Source: Candidatus Omnitrophota bacterium (GTDB lineage Bacteria; Omnitrophota; Gorgyraeia; 2-01-FULL-45-10). Taken from it: 14,028 nucleotides of DNA. Each line of letters begins with the position of its first letter. Positions within the stretch are counted from its first letter, which is position 1. Of the stretch, positions 6,603-12,003 are shown one piece after another. The position numbers and the translations under genes were made by a program. Location: contig JAPLMI010000003.1 of assembly GCA_026387115.1 (NCBI GenBank), positions 1-14,028 on the forward strand, written 5' to 3'. Under the pieces are notes generated by a model. It saw only the letters and a list, made by a program, of their open reading frames with translations, was not told where the DNA came from and did no database searches.

Positions 6603-9600
6603 CTATCTTGCCCTCTTCTCTTTTTTCAGTATCTTCAAAAACGCCTTCACCACTATCGGATCAAACTGCGTCCCCGAGCCGTCCCTAATTATTTTGAACG
6701 CCTTAATTTTTGGATAGGCCTTGCGGTAGGGCCTATTTGAGATGAGCGCCTGGTAGACATCCGCCACCGCTATGATCCGCGCGCCGACCGGTATCTCCTC
6801 GCCGTGCAATCCGGCGGGATAGCCTTTACCGTCCCACCGCTCGTGATGATACAGGACCAATGGTATTATATCGTGCATGAACTGGATGGGCCTGATTATG
6901 TCGGCGGCTATCTGGGGGTGTTTCTTGATCTCGCTAAATTCTTTTTTCGTCAATTTTGATTTTTTATGCAGTATTTTATCGCTTATTCCCACCTTTCCCA
7001 GATCGTGCAGGGCCGATGCCTGCCTGATATTATCGATCTCTTCGGCAGACAAATGCAGGCTTTTCGCAACCTCTGTGGAATAATGGACCGTGCTTTCAAC
7101 GTGCTCGCCCGTGTAGTGGTCTTTCATCTCGAGCGTCTTGGCAAAAGCGAATATCGATTCTATAAGGTTCTGATTTCCCCGCCTTGTAAGCTTCTCTATC
7201 TTCTCCTTGAGAGCCCTTACATCCATTGAGCCGATGGCCTCTTCCGCGATCCTCTCTTTATCATTTTTCAGGTCAAACGACGAAAAGACCTTATTGCCCC
7301 CGCCATGCTTTACCTTATCCAGCAACTTTTCGGCGAAGTTTATAAGATCCATCCCTTTAAAAATAGTGCCGTCGGGATAGGACGATACGGCAATGCTCAC
7401 CTTCAACTTGATCACCCTTTTTTTGTCTCCAAAATTATACAGATTTATCGCGTCCAAAAGCCGCTGGGCCACCATCAGGGATTTTTGTTTGTCCACACCC
7501 GGAGACAGGACGACAAATTCCTCGCCGCCGAAACGTATCACCGTATCATACCGGCGGACCATCTTTTTCAGGTAGGCGGCGAATTGTTTCAGGACGAGAT
7601 CGCCGAATTTCACCCCATAGACGTCATTTATCGATTTGAAATAATCTATATCGAGCATGATGAGTGAGAGCGGATGGCCATAGCGCCTGGCCCTGTAGAA
7701 CTCAACATCTATAATCTCCGCGAGATAATAATGATTATAAAGCCCTGTCTGGATATCCTTCATCGCGAGCTGTTTTAATCTCTTGTTCGATTTCAAAAGC
7801 TCTTTATTTAAAAGTTCCTTTTCTTTCTCGGCAGCCTTTCGTTCCGTTATATCCCTTACGACGCTAACGATAAGATTAAGCTTTTCGCCTGTCTTGATGG
7901 GCGACCAGGAATGCGATACCCACCGGGTCTGGCCGTCTTTCGTCATGATACGATATTCGAAATTCGCGCCGCTTCCGCCTTTCAGGAATTCGGAAAACGC
8001 CTTTTTGGCTTTCTTTGCATCATCTTTGTGGACGATCCACGGCTCTCTACCCATAAGGTCTTCCGAGTCATATCCCAAAACACTTTTGCACGCGGGGCTT
8101 AGATAAGATATTATGCCGTCGGGCTTTGTGAGCATAATAACGTCGTTGGTATTCTCGATGATGCGCCTGTATCTCTCCTCGCTCTCGCTGAGCGCCTGCT
8201 CGACCTTCTTCTCCTCGGCTATGGCGCGCGCGTTCTCGAGCGCTATGGCGGCGCCTGCCGCCAACCCCTGAAGCATAAAGACATCCTGGGCGTCAAAGGG
8301 TAATTTATCCTTCTTATTATGAATTTCAAAACAGCCTATGAGCCTGCCGCCCGAGCCCAGTATCGGCACGTTGACCAAATTGTAAAGATTGAAATCCTTC
8401 TTCTTTTCCGGAAGGATCTTGGGATCGTTTTCGGCGTTGTTGGAAATGTACGGTTTCTTGGAATTCGCGAGCCAGTTATACACGCCGTGGTCCGGTTCAA
8501 AGACATAATTTACCGACCTTAAAACCGTACCCGTGTTATATTCACTGAAGACCATCTTTCCGCCATCGATCAAACCGGCGGTTCCCCCGGCGGCATCGAC
8601 CAATTCCATTGCGGCGGCCACAAGCGTCCTCGTGATCGCCGGCTCCTCCAATATCGCGTTCACGTGCTGGCTCGTGCGGGAGAGTATCTCCAGCTGATAA
8701 TCCCGCTTCAATATGCTGTCCACCGCGTTCTTGCGCTCCTCCTCGTTGCCGATGGCTGAGGCGATGATGCCCATGATCTTCTTATCTTCTTCGTTCGGGA
8801 CGAAATCATATTGATAGACAGCGCATAGCGATCCGACATAGGAGCCGCCGAAGCTGACCGGACAACCTATATAGGTTTTGAGGTTATATTTTGTCACATT
8901 CGGGTCGGTCTTCGCGTATTCCGTCTCCGGGAGGTTCCTCACAACAACAATTCCGGGGCTATCTTTCATTATCACATCGTAACAGATGTGGCCCTTGGCC
9001 TTATCGATAGGAGTAAAGCCTTCGGGCACATTCCACATGCCGCAGGAAGAAAGCGTATCCCCTTCAAGGCGGTTATAGAGGGCGCAGTCCGCCCCGAGAA
9101 GCTTTCCTAAAAGCGCCGTCAGGCTATTGATATTCTCGAGCGGCTCAACGGTGAAATTCAGGAACGCCTCGTTTATCATACGAAGCCGGTCTTCCGTTTG
9201 TTTGCGCTCGTCGATATCGCGGACTATGGCCAAGAGGCGATACTTGCCTCCGATCACGGCTCGCTTCAGATTGACCTCAACCCAGAAAAGTCTGCCGGCC
9301 TTATCCTTGGAAACCCATTCAAAAAGCTGCGGCTCGCCCTCAGCCGCTTTACGGATATGCCCTATAGCGTCTTCCTGGGAGTAGGGTTTCTCTCCGGCGC
9401 TTATAGCTCCGACATCGAGGCGAAGCATCTCCTCTTTAGGATAGCAGTACATCTCACAGGCCTTTTTATTGACATCTAAGATCTGGCTGGTTTCGATATC
9501 ATGCACAAAGAACGCGTCATTGGCCGCATTGAATATGGCTGTGTAATTCACCTCTTTGGACTGCCCCAGAAGACGGGCTTGCTCCTGCGATCTCATCTCG

Positions 9601-9668
9601 GCTATCGTATCGCGCAGCATATTCAATTCTGTCAGAATATCTTCTAATTTTCTGTCTTTGTCGTCCAT
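6603..9668 (-). CDS. PAS-GAF-GAF-PAS-GGDEF-HD-GYP cyclic-di-GMP sensor/turnover protein
   Basis: This soluble 1021-aa signalling protein is predicted to make and degrade cyclic-di-GMP. Domains in order: a short coiled coil (about 5-35), PAS (40-158), GAF (175-315), GAF (325-485), PAS (500-615) with a helical linker, GGDEF (635-800) and HD-GYP (835-1015). The cyclase motif is intact (RFGGEEF at 712-718), and the inhibitory I-site RRYD sits five residues before it (705-708). The phosphodiesterase has ALHDLGK (H888, D889) and HHERWDGKGYP (941-951). Both activities could therefore work. No membrane segment is seen. I chose the ATG at 9666-9668, preceded by AAAGGTAGG, over the TTG at 9690-9692, which falls at the predicted transcription start. 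Its stop codon abuts the lysS ATG. The sensed signal is unknown. Confidence 0.92.
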   Translation of the reverse strand: MDDKDRKLEDILTELNMLRDTIAEMRSQEQARLLGQSKEVNYTAIFNAANDAFFVHDIETSQILDVNKKACEMYCYPKEEMLRLDVGAISAGEKPYSQEDAIGHIRKAAEGEPQLFEWVSKDKAGRLFWVEVNLKRAVIGGKYRLLAIVRDIDERKQTEDRLRMINEAFLNFTVEPLENINSLTALLGKLLGADCALYNRLEGDTLSSCGMWNVPEGFTPIDKAKGHICYDVIMKDSPGIVVVRNLPETEYAKTDPNVTKYNLKTYIGCPVSFGGSYVGSLCAVYQYDFVPNEEDKKIMGIIASAIGNEEERKNAVDSILKRDYQLEILSRTSQHVNAILEEPAITRTLVAAAMELVDAAGGTAGLIDGGKMVFSEYNTGTVLRSVNYVFEPDHGVYNWLANSKKPYISNNAENDPKILPEKKKDFNLYNLVNVPILGSGGRLIGCFEIHNKKDKLPFDAQDVFMLQGLAAGAAIALENARAIAEEKKVEQALSESEERYRRIIENTNDVIMLTKPDGIISYLSPACKSVLGYDSEDLMGREPWIVHKDDAKKAKKAFSEFLKGGSGANFEYRIMTKDGQTRWVSHSWSPIKTGEKLNLIVSVVRDITERKAAEKEKELLNKELLKSNKRLKQLAMKDIQTGLYNHYYLAEIIDVEFYRARRYGHPLSLIMLDIDYFKSINDVYGVKFGDLVLKQFAAYLKKMVRRYDTVIRFGGEEFVVLSPGVDKQKSLMVAQRLLDAINLYNFGDKKRVIKLKVSIAVSSYPDGTIFKGMDLINFAEKLLDKVKHGGGNKVFSSFDLKNDKERIAEEAIGSMDVRALKEKIEKLTRRGNQNLIESIFAFAKTLEMKDHYTGEHVESTVHYSTEVAKSLHLSAEEIDNIRQASALHDLGKVGISDKILHKKSKLTKKEFSEIKKHPQIAADIIRPIQFMHDIIPLVLYHHERWDGKGYPAGLHGEEIPVGARIIAVADVYQALISNRPYRKAYPKIKAFKIIRDGSGTQFDPIVVKAFLKILKKEKRAR

Positions 9669-9697
9669 TTTCCTACCTTTAATAATATACAAATTAA

Positions 9698-9726
9698 AGT
9701 ATACTATCTTAATCAGAATAAGTCAA
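9698..9726 (-). promoter_or_regulatory. Sigma70 promoter of the c-di-GMP gene-lysS-lolCD unit
   Basis: On the minus strand TTGACT (9726-9721), 17 bp, then TATACT (9703-9698). Transcription would start near 9691, leaving about 23 nt of leader with a Shine-Dalgarno before the ATG at 9668. This placement also argues against the upstream TTG start. Confidence 0.72.
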
Positions 9727-9768
9727 TCGTCTTAGGGACTAGCTGTTCTTGTTTGATGAAAAATAAAA

Positions 9769-9798
9769 TTGATTTGACAATTCAGCATATCCTATGCT
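9769..9798 (+). promoter_or_regulatory. Possible promoter of the ECF sigma gene
   Basis: TTGATT (9769-9774), 18 bp, then TATGCT (9793-9798); a perfect TTGACA at 9774-9779 overlaps but has no good -10 at 16-18 bp. Either way transcription would start within about 10 nt of the ATG at 9811. There is no TGCAAT-N17-CGTC element here, unlike upstream of the next two transcription units. Confidence 0.4.
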
Positions 9799-9810
9799 AC
9801 CCTGCCATTT

Positions 9811-10419
9811 ATGAAAACAGGTTTGGACGATAGCGATATAAGTCTTGTCGAGGGCTGCATAGAAAGGGATCTCGTTTCGTGGTCGGCGCTGGTAAAGAAG
9901 TATTCGCATCTGATCGCGGTATCGATCGACAACCGTCTCAGGAAGTACGGTTTCAACTTACCGCGCGAGGATGTCGAGGACATAAGGCAGGAGGTCCTCA
10001 AGTCATTATGGAAAGGCGAAAAGTTTAGGCTCGTCAGGAACCGCCGGGATATCTCATACTGGCTTAGCATAGTCGCGGGTAACGAAGCCATCCAGTATAT
10101 GCGCAAGATTCGCGGCATGGATGAGCCGCGGCTGATATCGACATTCGAAAATCTCGGCGAAAATAGCGTTGAAGAGCTGATAGAATCCGGCCGGGCCTCC
10201 CCGCCTGAAGAACTTGAACGCAGGGACATCGCTAAACGTATCGAGTCCGAGATAAATTCGCTTCCGTCGAAGGAAAAGTTGGTGATGAAACTCAACATTC
10301 TATACGATAAAAAATATGACGAGATAGCGGATATCCTGAATATGCCGGCCGGGACGGTTTCCAGCTATATCAAGAGGGCTAAGGAGAAATTGAAAAAAAA
10401 GTTGAAATATTTGCAATAA
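9811..10419 (+). CDS. ECF-type RNA polymerase sigma factor
   Basis: This is an alternative sigma factor that redirects RNA polymerase to a stress or envelope regulon. The 202-aa protein has sigma region 2 at about 18-95 (LVSWSALVKKYSHLI, then EDVEDIRQEVLKSLWKG and RDISYWLSIVAGNEAIQYMR). It has region 4 at about 148-197 (LPSKEKLVMKLNILYDKKYD, then EIADILNMPAGTVSSYIKRA). Regions 1 and 3 are missing, as expected for ECF factors. A zinc anti-sigma gene follows, as is usual for this class. No Shine-Dalgarno precedes the ATG at 9811 and the likely promoter is very close, so the mRNA may be leaderless. The last codons (TTG CAA TAA) form part of an ECF-type promoter for the next gene. The exact ECF subgroup cannot be named from the sequence alone. 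Confidence 0.88.
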   Translation: MKTGLDDSDISLVEGCIERDLVSWSALVKKYSHLIAVSIDNRLRKYGFNLPREDVEDIRQEVLKSLWKGEKFRLVRNRRDISYWLSIVAGNEAIQYMRKIRGMDEPRLISTFENLGENSVEELIESGRASPPEELERRDIAKRIESEINSLPSKEKLVMKLNILYDKKYDEIADILNMPAGTVSSYIKRAKEKLKKKLKYLQ

Positions 10420-10438
10420 TTTTCGCGTTTTAAGCGTC
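10412..10438 (+). promoter_or_regulatory. ECF-type promoter upstream of the anti-sigma gene
   Basis: TGCAAT (10412-10417), exactly 17 bp containing a T4 tract, then CGTC (10435-10438). Promoters of the B. subtilis sigma-M/X/W type read TG(C/T/A)AAC-N16/17-CG(T/A)C, so the match is close. A 27/30-identical copy stands before spoVG. The -35 element overlaps the sigma gene's stop codon. That the adjacent sigma factor recognises it is inferred. Confidence 0.6.
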
Positions 10439-10454
10439 TTATATAGTAGAGGCC

Positions 10455-10486
10455 CCTCCGGGCCCATCGGTCCTTAGGGCCGGAGG
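10455..10486 (+). promoter_or_regulatory. GC-rich hairpin in the leader of the anti-sigma gene
   Basis: CCTCCGGGCCC (10455-10465) and GGGCCGGAGG (10477-10486) pair over 10 bp with one bulged G, leaving an 11-nt loop. No T-run follows on the plus strand, so it is not a classic terminator. It could lower or shield translation of the anti-sigma gene, or be part of a dispersed repeat: GGCGGGGACTGT at its right edge also occurs at 1647-1658. Confidence 0.5.
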
Positions 10487-10523
10487 CGGGGACTGTGGCA
10501 GAGGCATAAAGAAAGGAATATAT

Positions 10524-10973
10524 ATGACTGATACAAAATTGAATACGAAAATCCATCCGGAAGATGTTGAATTAGCGGATTTCTTGGAGGGCGCGTTACC
10601 GGACAGGAAAAGACAAAGGCTTGAAGACCATATAGCGGGTTGCGACGAGTGCCTGGCAAAGATCGTATCCGCCCATGAATCGGCTGACGTGTTCAATAAA
10701 AGAGCCAAGCCTAAAAAAGGAAAGGGAAAAATCATGAAACATATCAATCTTTATCTAGTTCTGGCAATCGCCTCGTTTGCGCTCTCTTTTCTACTGCCTG
10801 GATACTTCCTGCAGTTACTGGCAGCTACTATACTTTTGGGGACAAAGTGGATAGTTGACTCCAAAACGACGAAGATGCTCGTAACGATATATGAGGCATG
10901 GAAGACAGGCGGCGAGAAAGAGGCCTCCCGGATCATGGAAAAGATAGATTCTTGCGGTAAAAAAAGATTTTAA
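10524..10973 (+). CDS. Zinc-finger (ZAS-type) membrane anti-sigma factor
   Basis: This protein is predicted to hold the preceding ECF sigma factor inactive at the inner membrane until a signal arrives. The 149-aa protein has an N-terminal zf-HC2-like domain (residues 15-50) with the H-x3-C-x2-C motif: H36, C40, C43 in HIAGCDEC. A basic linker at 59-71 (AKPKKGKGKI) leads to a hydrophobic stretch at 73-111 that reads as two membrane helices around LLPGY. A soluble C-terminal tail of about 38 residues follows. Classic ZAS anti-sigmas have one TM and an extracytoplasmic domain; this one has a helical hairpin, which would return the tail to the cytoplasm. The start at 10524 is supported by GAAAGGA six bases upstream. 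It has its own ECF-type promoter, implying negative feedback. Confidence 0.8.
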   Translation: MTDTKLNTKIHPEDVELADFLEGALPDRKRQRLEDHIAGCDECLAKIVSAHESADVFNKRAKPKKGKGKIMKHINLYLVLAIASFALSFLLPGYFLQLLAATILLGTKWIVDSKTTKMLVTIYEAWKTGGEKEASRIMEKIDSCGKKRF

Positions 10974-10974
10974 A

Positions 10975-11001
10975 GAAAAACCCAAGTCTTTTCAACTTGG
11001 G
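10975..11001 (-). terminator. Intrinsic terminator of the minus-strand small RNA
   Basis: Read on the minus strand, CCCAAGT (11001-10995), a 7-nt loop and ACTTGGG (10987-10981) form a perfect 7-bp stem followed by TTTTTC (10980-10975) and more T. On the plus strand no T-run follows the stem, so it serves the minus-strand transcript, not the anti-sigma gene whose end it touches. Confidence 0.8.
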
Positions 11002-11008
11002 CATTCCC

Positions 11009-11189
11009 CGAAGAAGGCCCTTAACCTTCCCGAAAGAAATACTCAAATACCGATCGGAATCTTTCGATCGCCCCCCTATCAGGGTTTTTGCCGATCGGCC
11101 TTGATGGGCCTATCTTTTTTATTTGATACGCCCCGCCTTTCCTCCTTAGAAGAACGGCCTTTTCTTTCGTAAGGTTAAGCTCTTCTTCT
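11009..11189 (-). ncRNA. Structured small RNA, 6S RNA-like
   Basis: The 5' and 3' parts of this ~180-nt stretch pair in a long rod: GAAGAAG (11188-11182) with 11016-11010, CTTAACCTT (11179-11171) with 11028-11020, and CGAAAGAAA (11169-11161) with 11039-11031. That is 25 bp with two small internal loops. A side hairpin at 11158-11135 sits on the 5' side and presents TAAGGAGG. The rod resumes with TCAAATA (11126-11120) pairing 11049-11043, stacked on CCGATCGG (11098-11091) pairing 11057-11050. A sigma70-like promoter precedes it and an intrinsic terminator follows. Length, closing stem, large central asymmetry and stand-alone transcription all fit 6S RNA, which binds housekeeping RNA polymerase. 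The asymmetry of the central bubble is not textbook, so another sRNA family is possible. An overlapping 75-codon reading frame is not credible as a gene. Confidence 0.6.
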
Positions 11190-11196
11190 ATTATAA

Positions 11197-11224
11197 AGTA
11201 TACCACAAGGCAAAATATTTTCAA
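11197..11224 (-). promoter_or_regulatory. Sigma70-like promoter of the small RNA
   Basis: On the minus strand TTGAAA (11224-11219), 16 bp, then TATACT (11202-11197), giving a start near 11190, right at the first base of the paired closing stem. A second TATAAT overlaps downstream (11195-11190) but has no matching -35. Confidence 0.65.
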
Positions 11225-11275
11225 TACCTGCCGGCCTTCCTTTTTCATTGCTAACCCAAACTTTTTTAAAATAGT

Positions 11276-11302
11276 TGCAATAATTTTGGCGATTTTAGCG
11301 TC
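11276..11302 (+). promoter_or_regulatory. ECF-type promoter of the spoVG-yraN-comM operon
   Basis: TGCAAT (11276-11281), 17 bp with a T4 tract, then CGTC (11299-11302). The 30 bp from 11275 match 10411-10440 at 27 positions, and both the spacing and the two key hexamer/tetramer elements are conserved. Transcription would start near 11310, leaving about 40 nt before the spoVG ATG. The cognate sigma factor is probably the one encoded at 9811-10419; that is inferred. Confidence 0.62.
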
Positions 11303-11333
11303 TTTATATATGAGGGTAAAAACTGCTTTTTCG

Positions 11334-11344
11334 AAAGGGGGTGA
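11334..11344 (+). promoter_or_regulatory. Strong Shine-Dalgarno that sets the spoVG start
   Basis: AAAGGGGGTGA is a near-complete anti-16S match ending 5 nt before ATG 11350. An in-frame GTG at 11341 lies inside it, so that GTG is unlikely to be the start. Confidence 0.75.
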
Positions 11345-11349
11345 AAAAC

Positions 11350-11613
11350 ATGGTAACTGAGGATCTGAAGATGGAGGTTTCCCGCCTGCATAAGCTGGAC
11401 GGAACAGGCGCTACAAAAGCCTTCTGCGACCTCTCGATACTCGACAGCTTTATAATAAAGGGCTTGCGGGTGGTTGAGGGCGAGAAGGGGCTATTTGTGA
11501 GCATGCCGCAGGAAGCGGGAAAAGACGGAAAGTGGTACTCTACCGTAATACCTCTGAATCGGGAGATAAAAGACGAGATTGAAAAAATCGTCTTAGAGGC
11601 GTACGGAGGATAA
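11350..11613 (+). CDS. spoVG: SpoVG-family nucleic-acid-binding regulator
   Basis: SpoVG proteins are small site-specific DNA- and RNA-binding regulators, first known from sporulation septation in Bacillus but widespread in non-sporulating bacteria. The 87-aa product shows the family core: a beta strand with FCDLSILDSFIIKGLRVVEG, then GLFVSMPQE, a lysine-rich turn and a Pro-Leu-Asn (VIPLNREIKDEIEKIVLEAY) C-terminal helix. Length matches the family (about 85-100). The start at 11350 is set by the Shine-Dalgarno at 11334-11344. It is the first gene of spoVG-yraN-comM; its last codons contain the Shine-Dalgarno of yraN. It lies under an ECF-type promoter, which suggests it relays the ECF response as a secondary regulator. 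No other sporulation gene is present in the window. Confidence 0.85.
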   Translation: MVTEDLKMEVSRLHKLDGTGATKAFCDLSILDSFIIKGLRVVEGEKGLFVSMPQEAGKDGKWYSTVIPLNREIKDEIEKIVLEAYGG

Positions 11614-11617
11614 TAAT

Positions 11618-11992
11618 ATGGGCCGAGGGAATAGGATGGCCGGAAGGGCCGGAGAGCTGGCGGCGATTCGGTTTCTTAAGGATAACGGTTACAGGATCCT
11701 GGAGACTAACGCGCGGACTCCGTTCGGCGAGATAGATATGGTGGCGGAAAAGAAAGGCGTTACTATCTTCGTCGAAGTGAAGGCCAGAATCACCTCTTCC
11801 CTCGGCCCGCCGTACCTATCGATTACAAAGATAAAGGAAAGGCATATCGTCAAAAACGCGTTGTGTTATCTGAAAAGACGCGGGCTCGTCGAATCATGCT
11901 GGCGTATCGACATCGTCTCTGTAAAACTTAATTACGAGTATCGGGTTGAGAGTATTGAGCTTTTTGAAAACGCGATTGAGGATAACAATTAA
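11618..11992 (+). CDS. yraN: YraN/UPF0102 endonuclease-fold protein
   Basis: This family has a Holliday-junction-resolvase/restriction-endonuclease-like fold; its biological role is not settled, and it often sits next to comM or rnhB. The 124-aa protein has the family pattern: E13 in GRAGELAA, NARTPFGEID (E38, D40), FVEVKAR (E53, K55), then SLGPPYLSITKIK and the RIDIVSV strand. The E...GEID...EVK residues form a PD-(D/E)xK-like active site. A GGAGGA Shine-Dalgarno 7 nt upstream supports the ATG at 11618. Residues about 107-115 (EYRVESIEL), in a variable loop before the last helix, are encoded by sequence similar to the lolD heptamer tract (21 of 25 positions). The operon context suggests DNA processing. 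Confidence 0.88.
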   Translation: MGRGNRMAGRAGELAAIRFLKDNGYRILETNARTPFGEIDMVAEKKGVTIFVEVKARITSSLGPPYLSITKIKERHIVKNALCYLKRRGLVESCWRIDIVSVKLNYEYRVESIELFENAIEDNN

Positions 11993-12003
11993 AGGAGGAA
12001 GTT

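Noticed and set aside
9669..9692. TTG at 9690-9692 as the start of the c-di-GMP protein
   Set aside because: The predicted transcription start is at about 9691 and no Shine-Dalgarno precedes it; ATG 9666-9668 has AAAGGTAGG just upstream.
9792..10298. A 168-codon minus-strand frame opposite the ECF sigma gene
   Set aside because: Serine- and leucine-rich antisense translation of a clear sigma factor; no independent support.
10981..11001. The hairpin as the terminator of the sigma/anti-sigma operon
   Set aside because: On the plus strand the stem is followed by CATTCCCC with no T-run; the T-run is on the minus-strand side.
11141..11148. TAAGGAGG on the minus strand as a ribosome binding site for a small gene
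   Set aside because: No ATG, GTG or TTG follows at a usable distance, and the sequence is held in the loop and stem of a side hairpin.
11021..11248. A 75-codon minus-strand reading frame
   Set aside because: Its start lies upstream of the promoter found for this transcript, there is no Shine-Dalgarno, the peptide resembles no family I know, and the DNA is better explained by an RNA with long paired ends.
11341..11349. GTG at 11341 as the start of spoVG
   Set aside because: The GTG is part of the Shine-Dalgarno AAAGGGGGTGA that serves the ATG at 11350.
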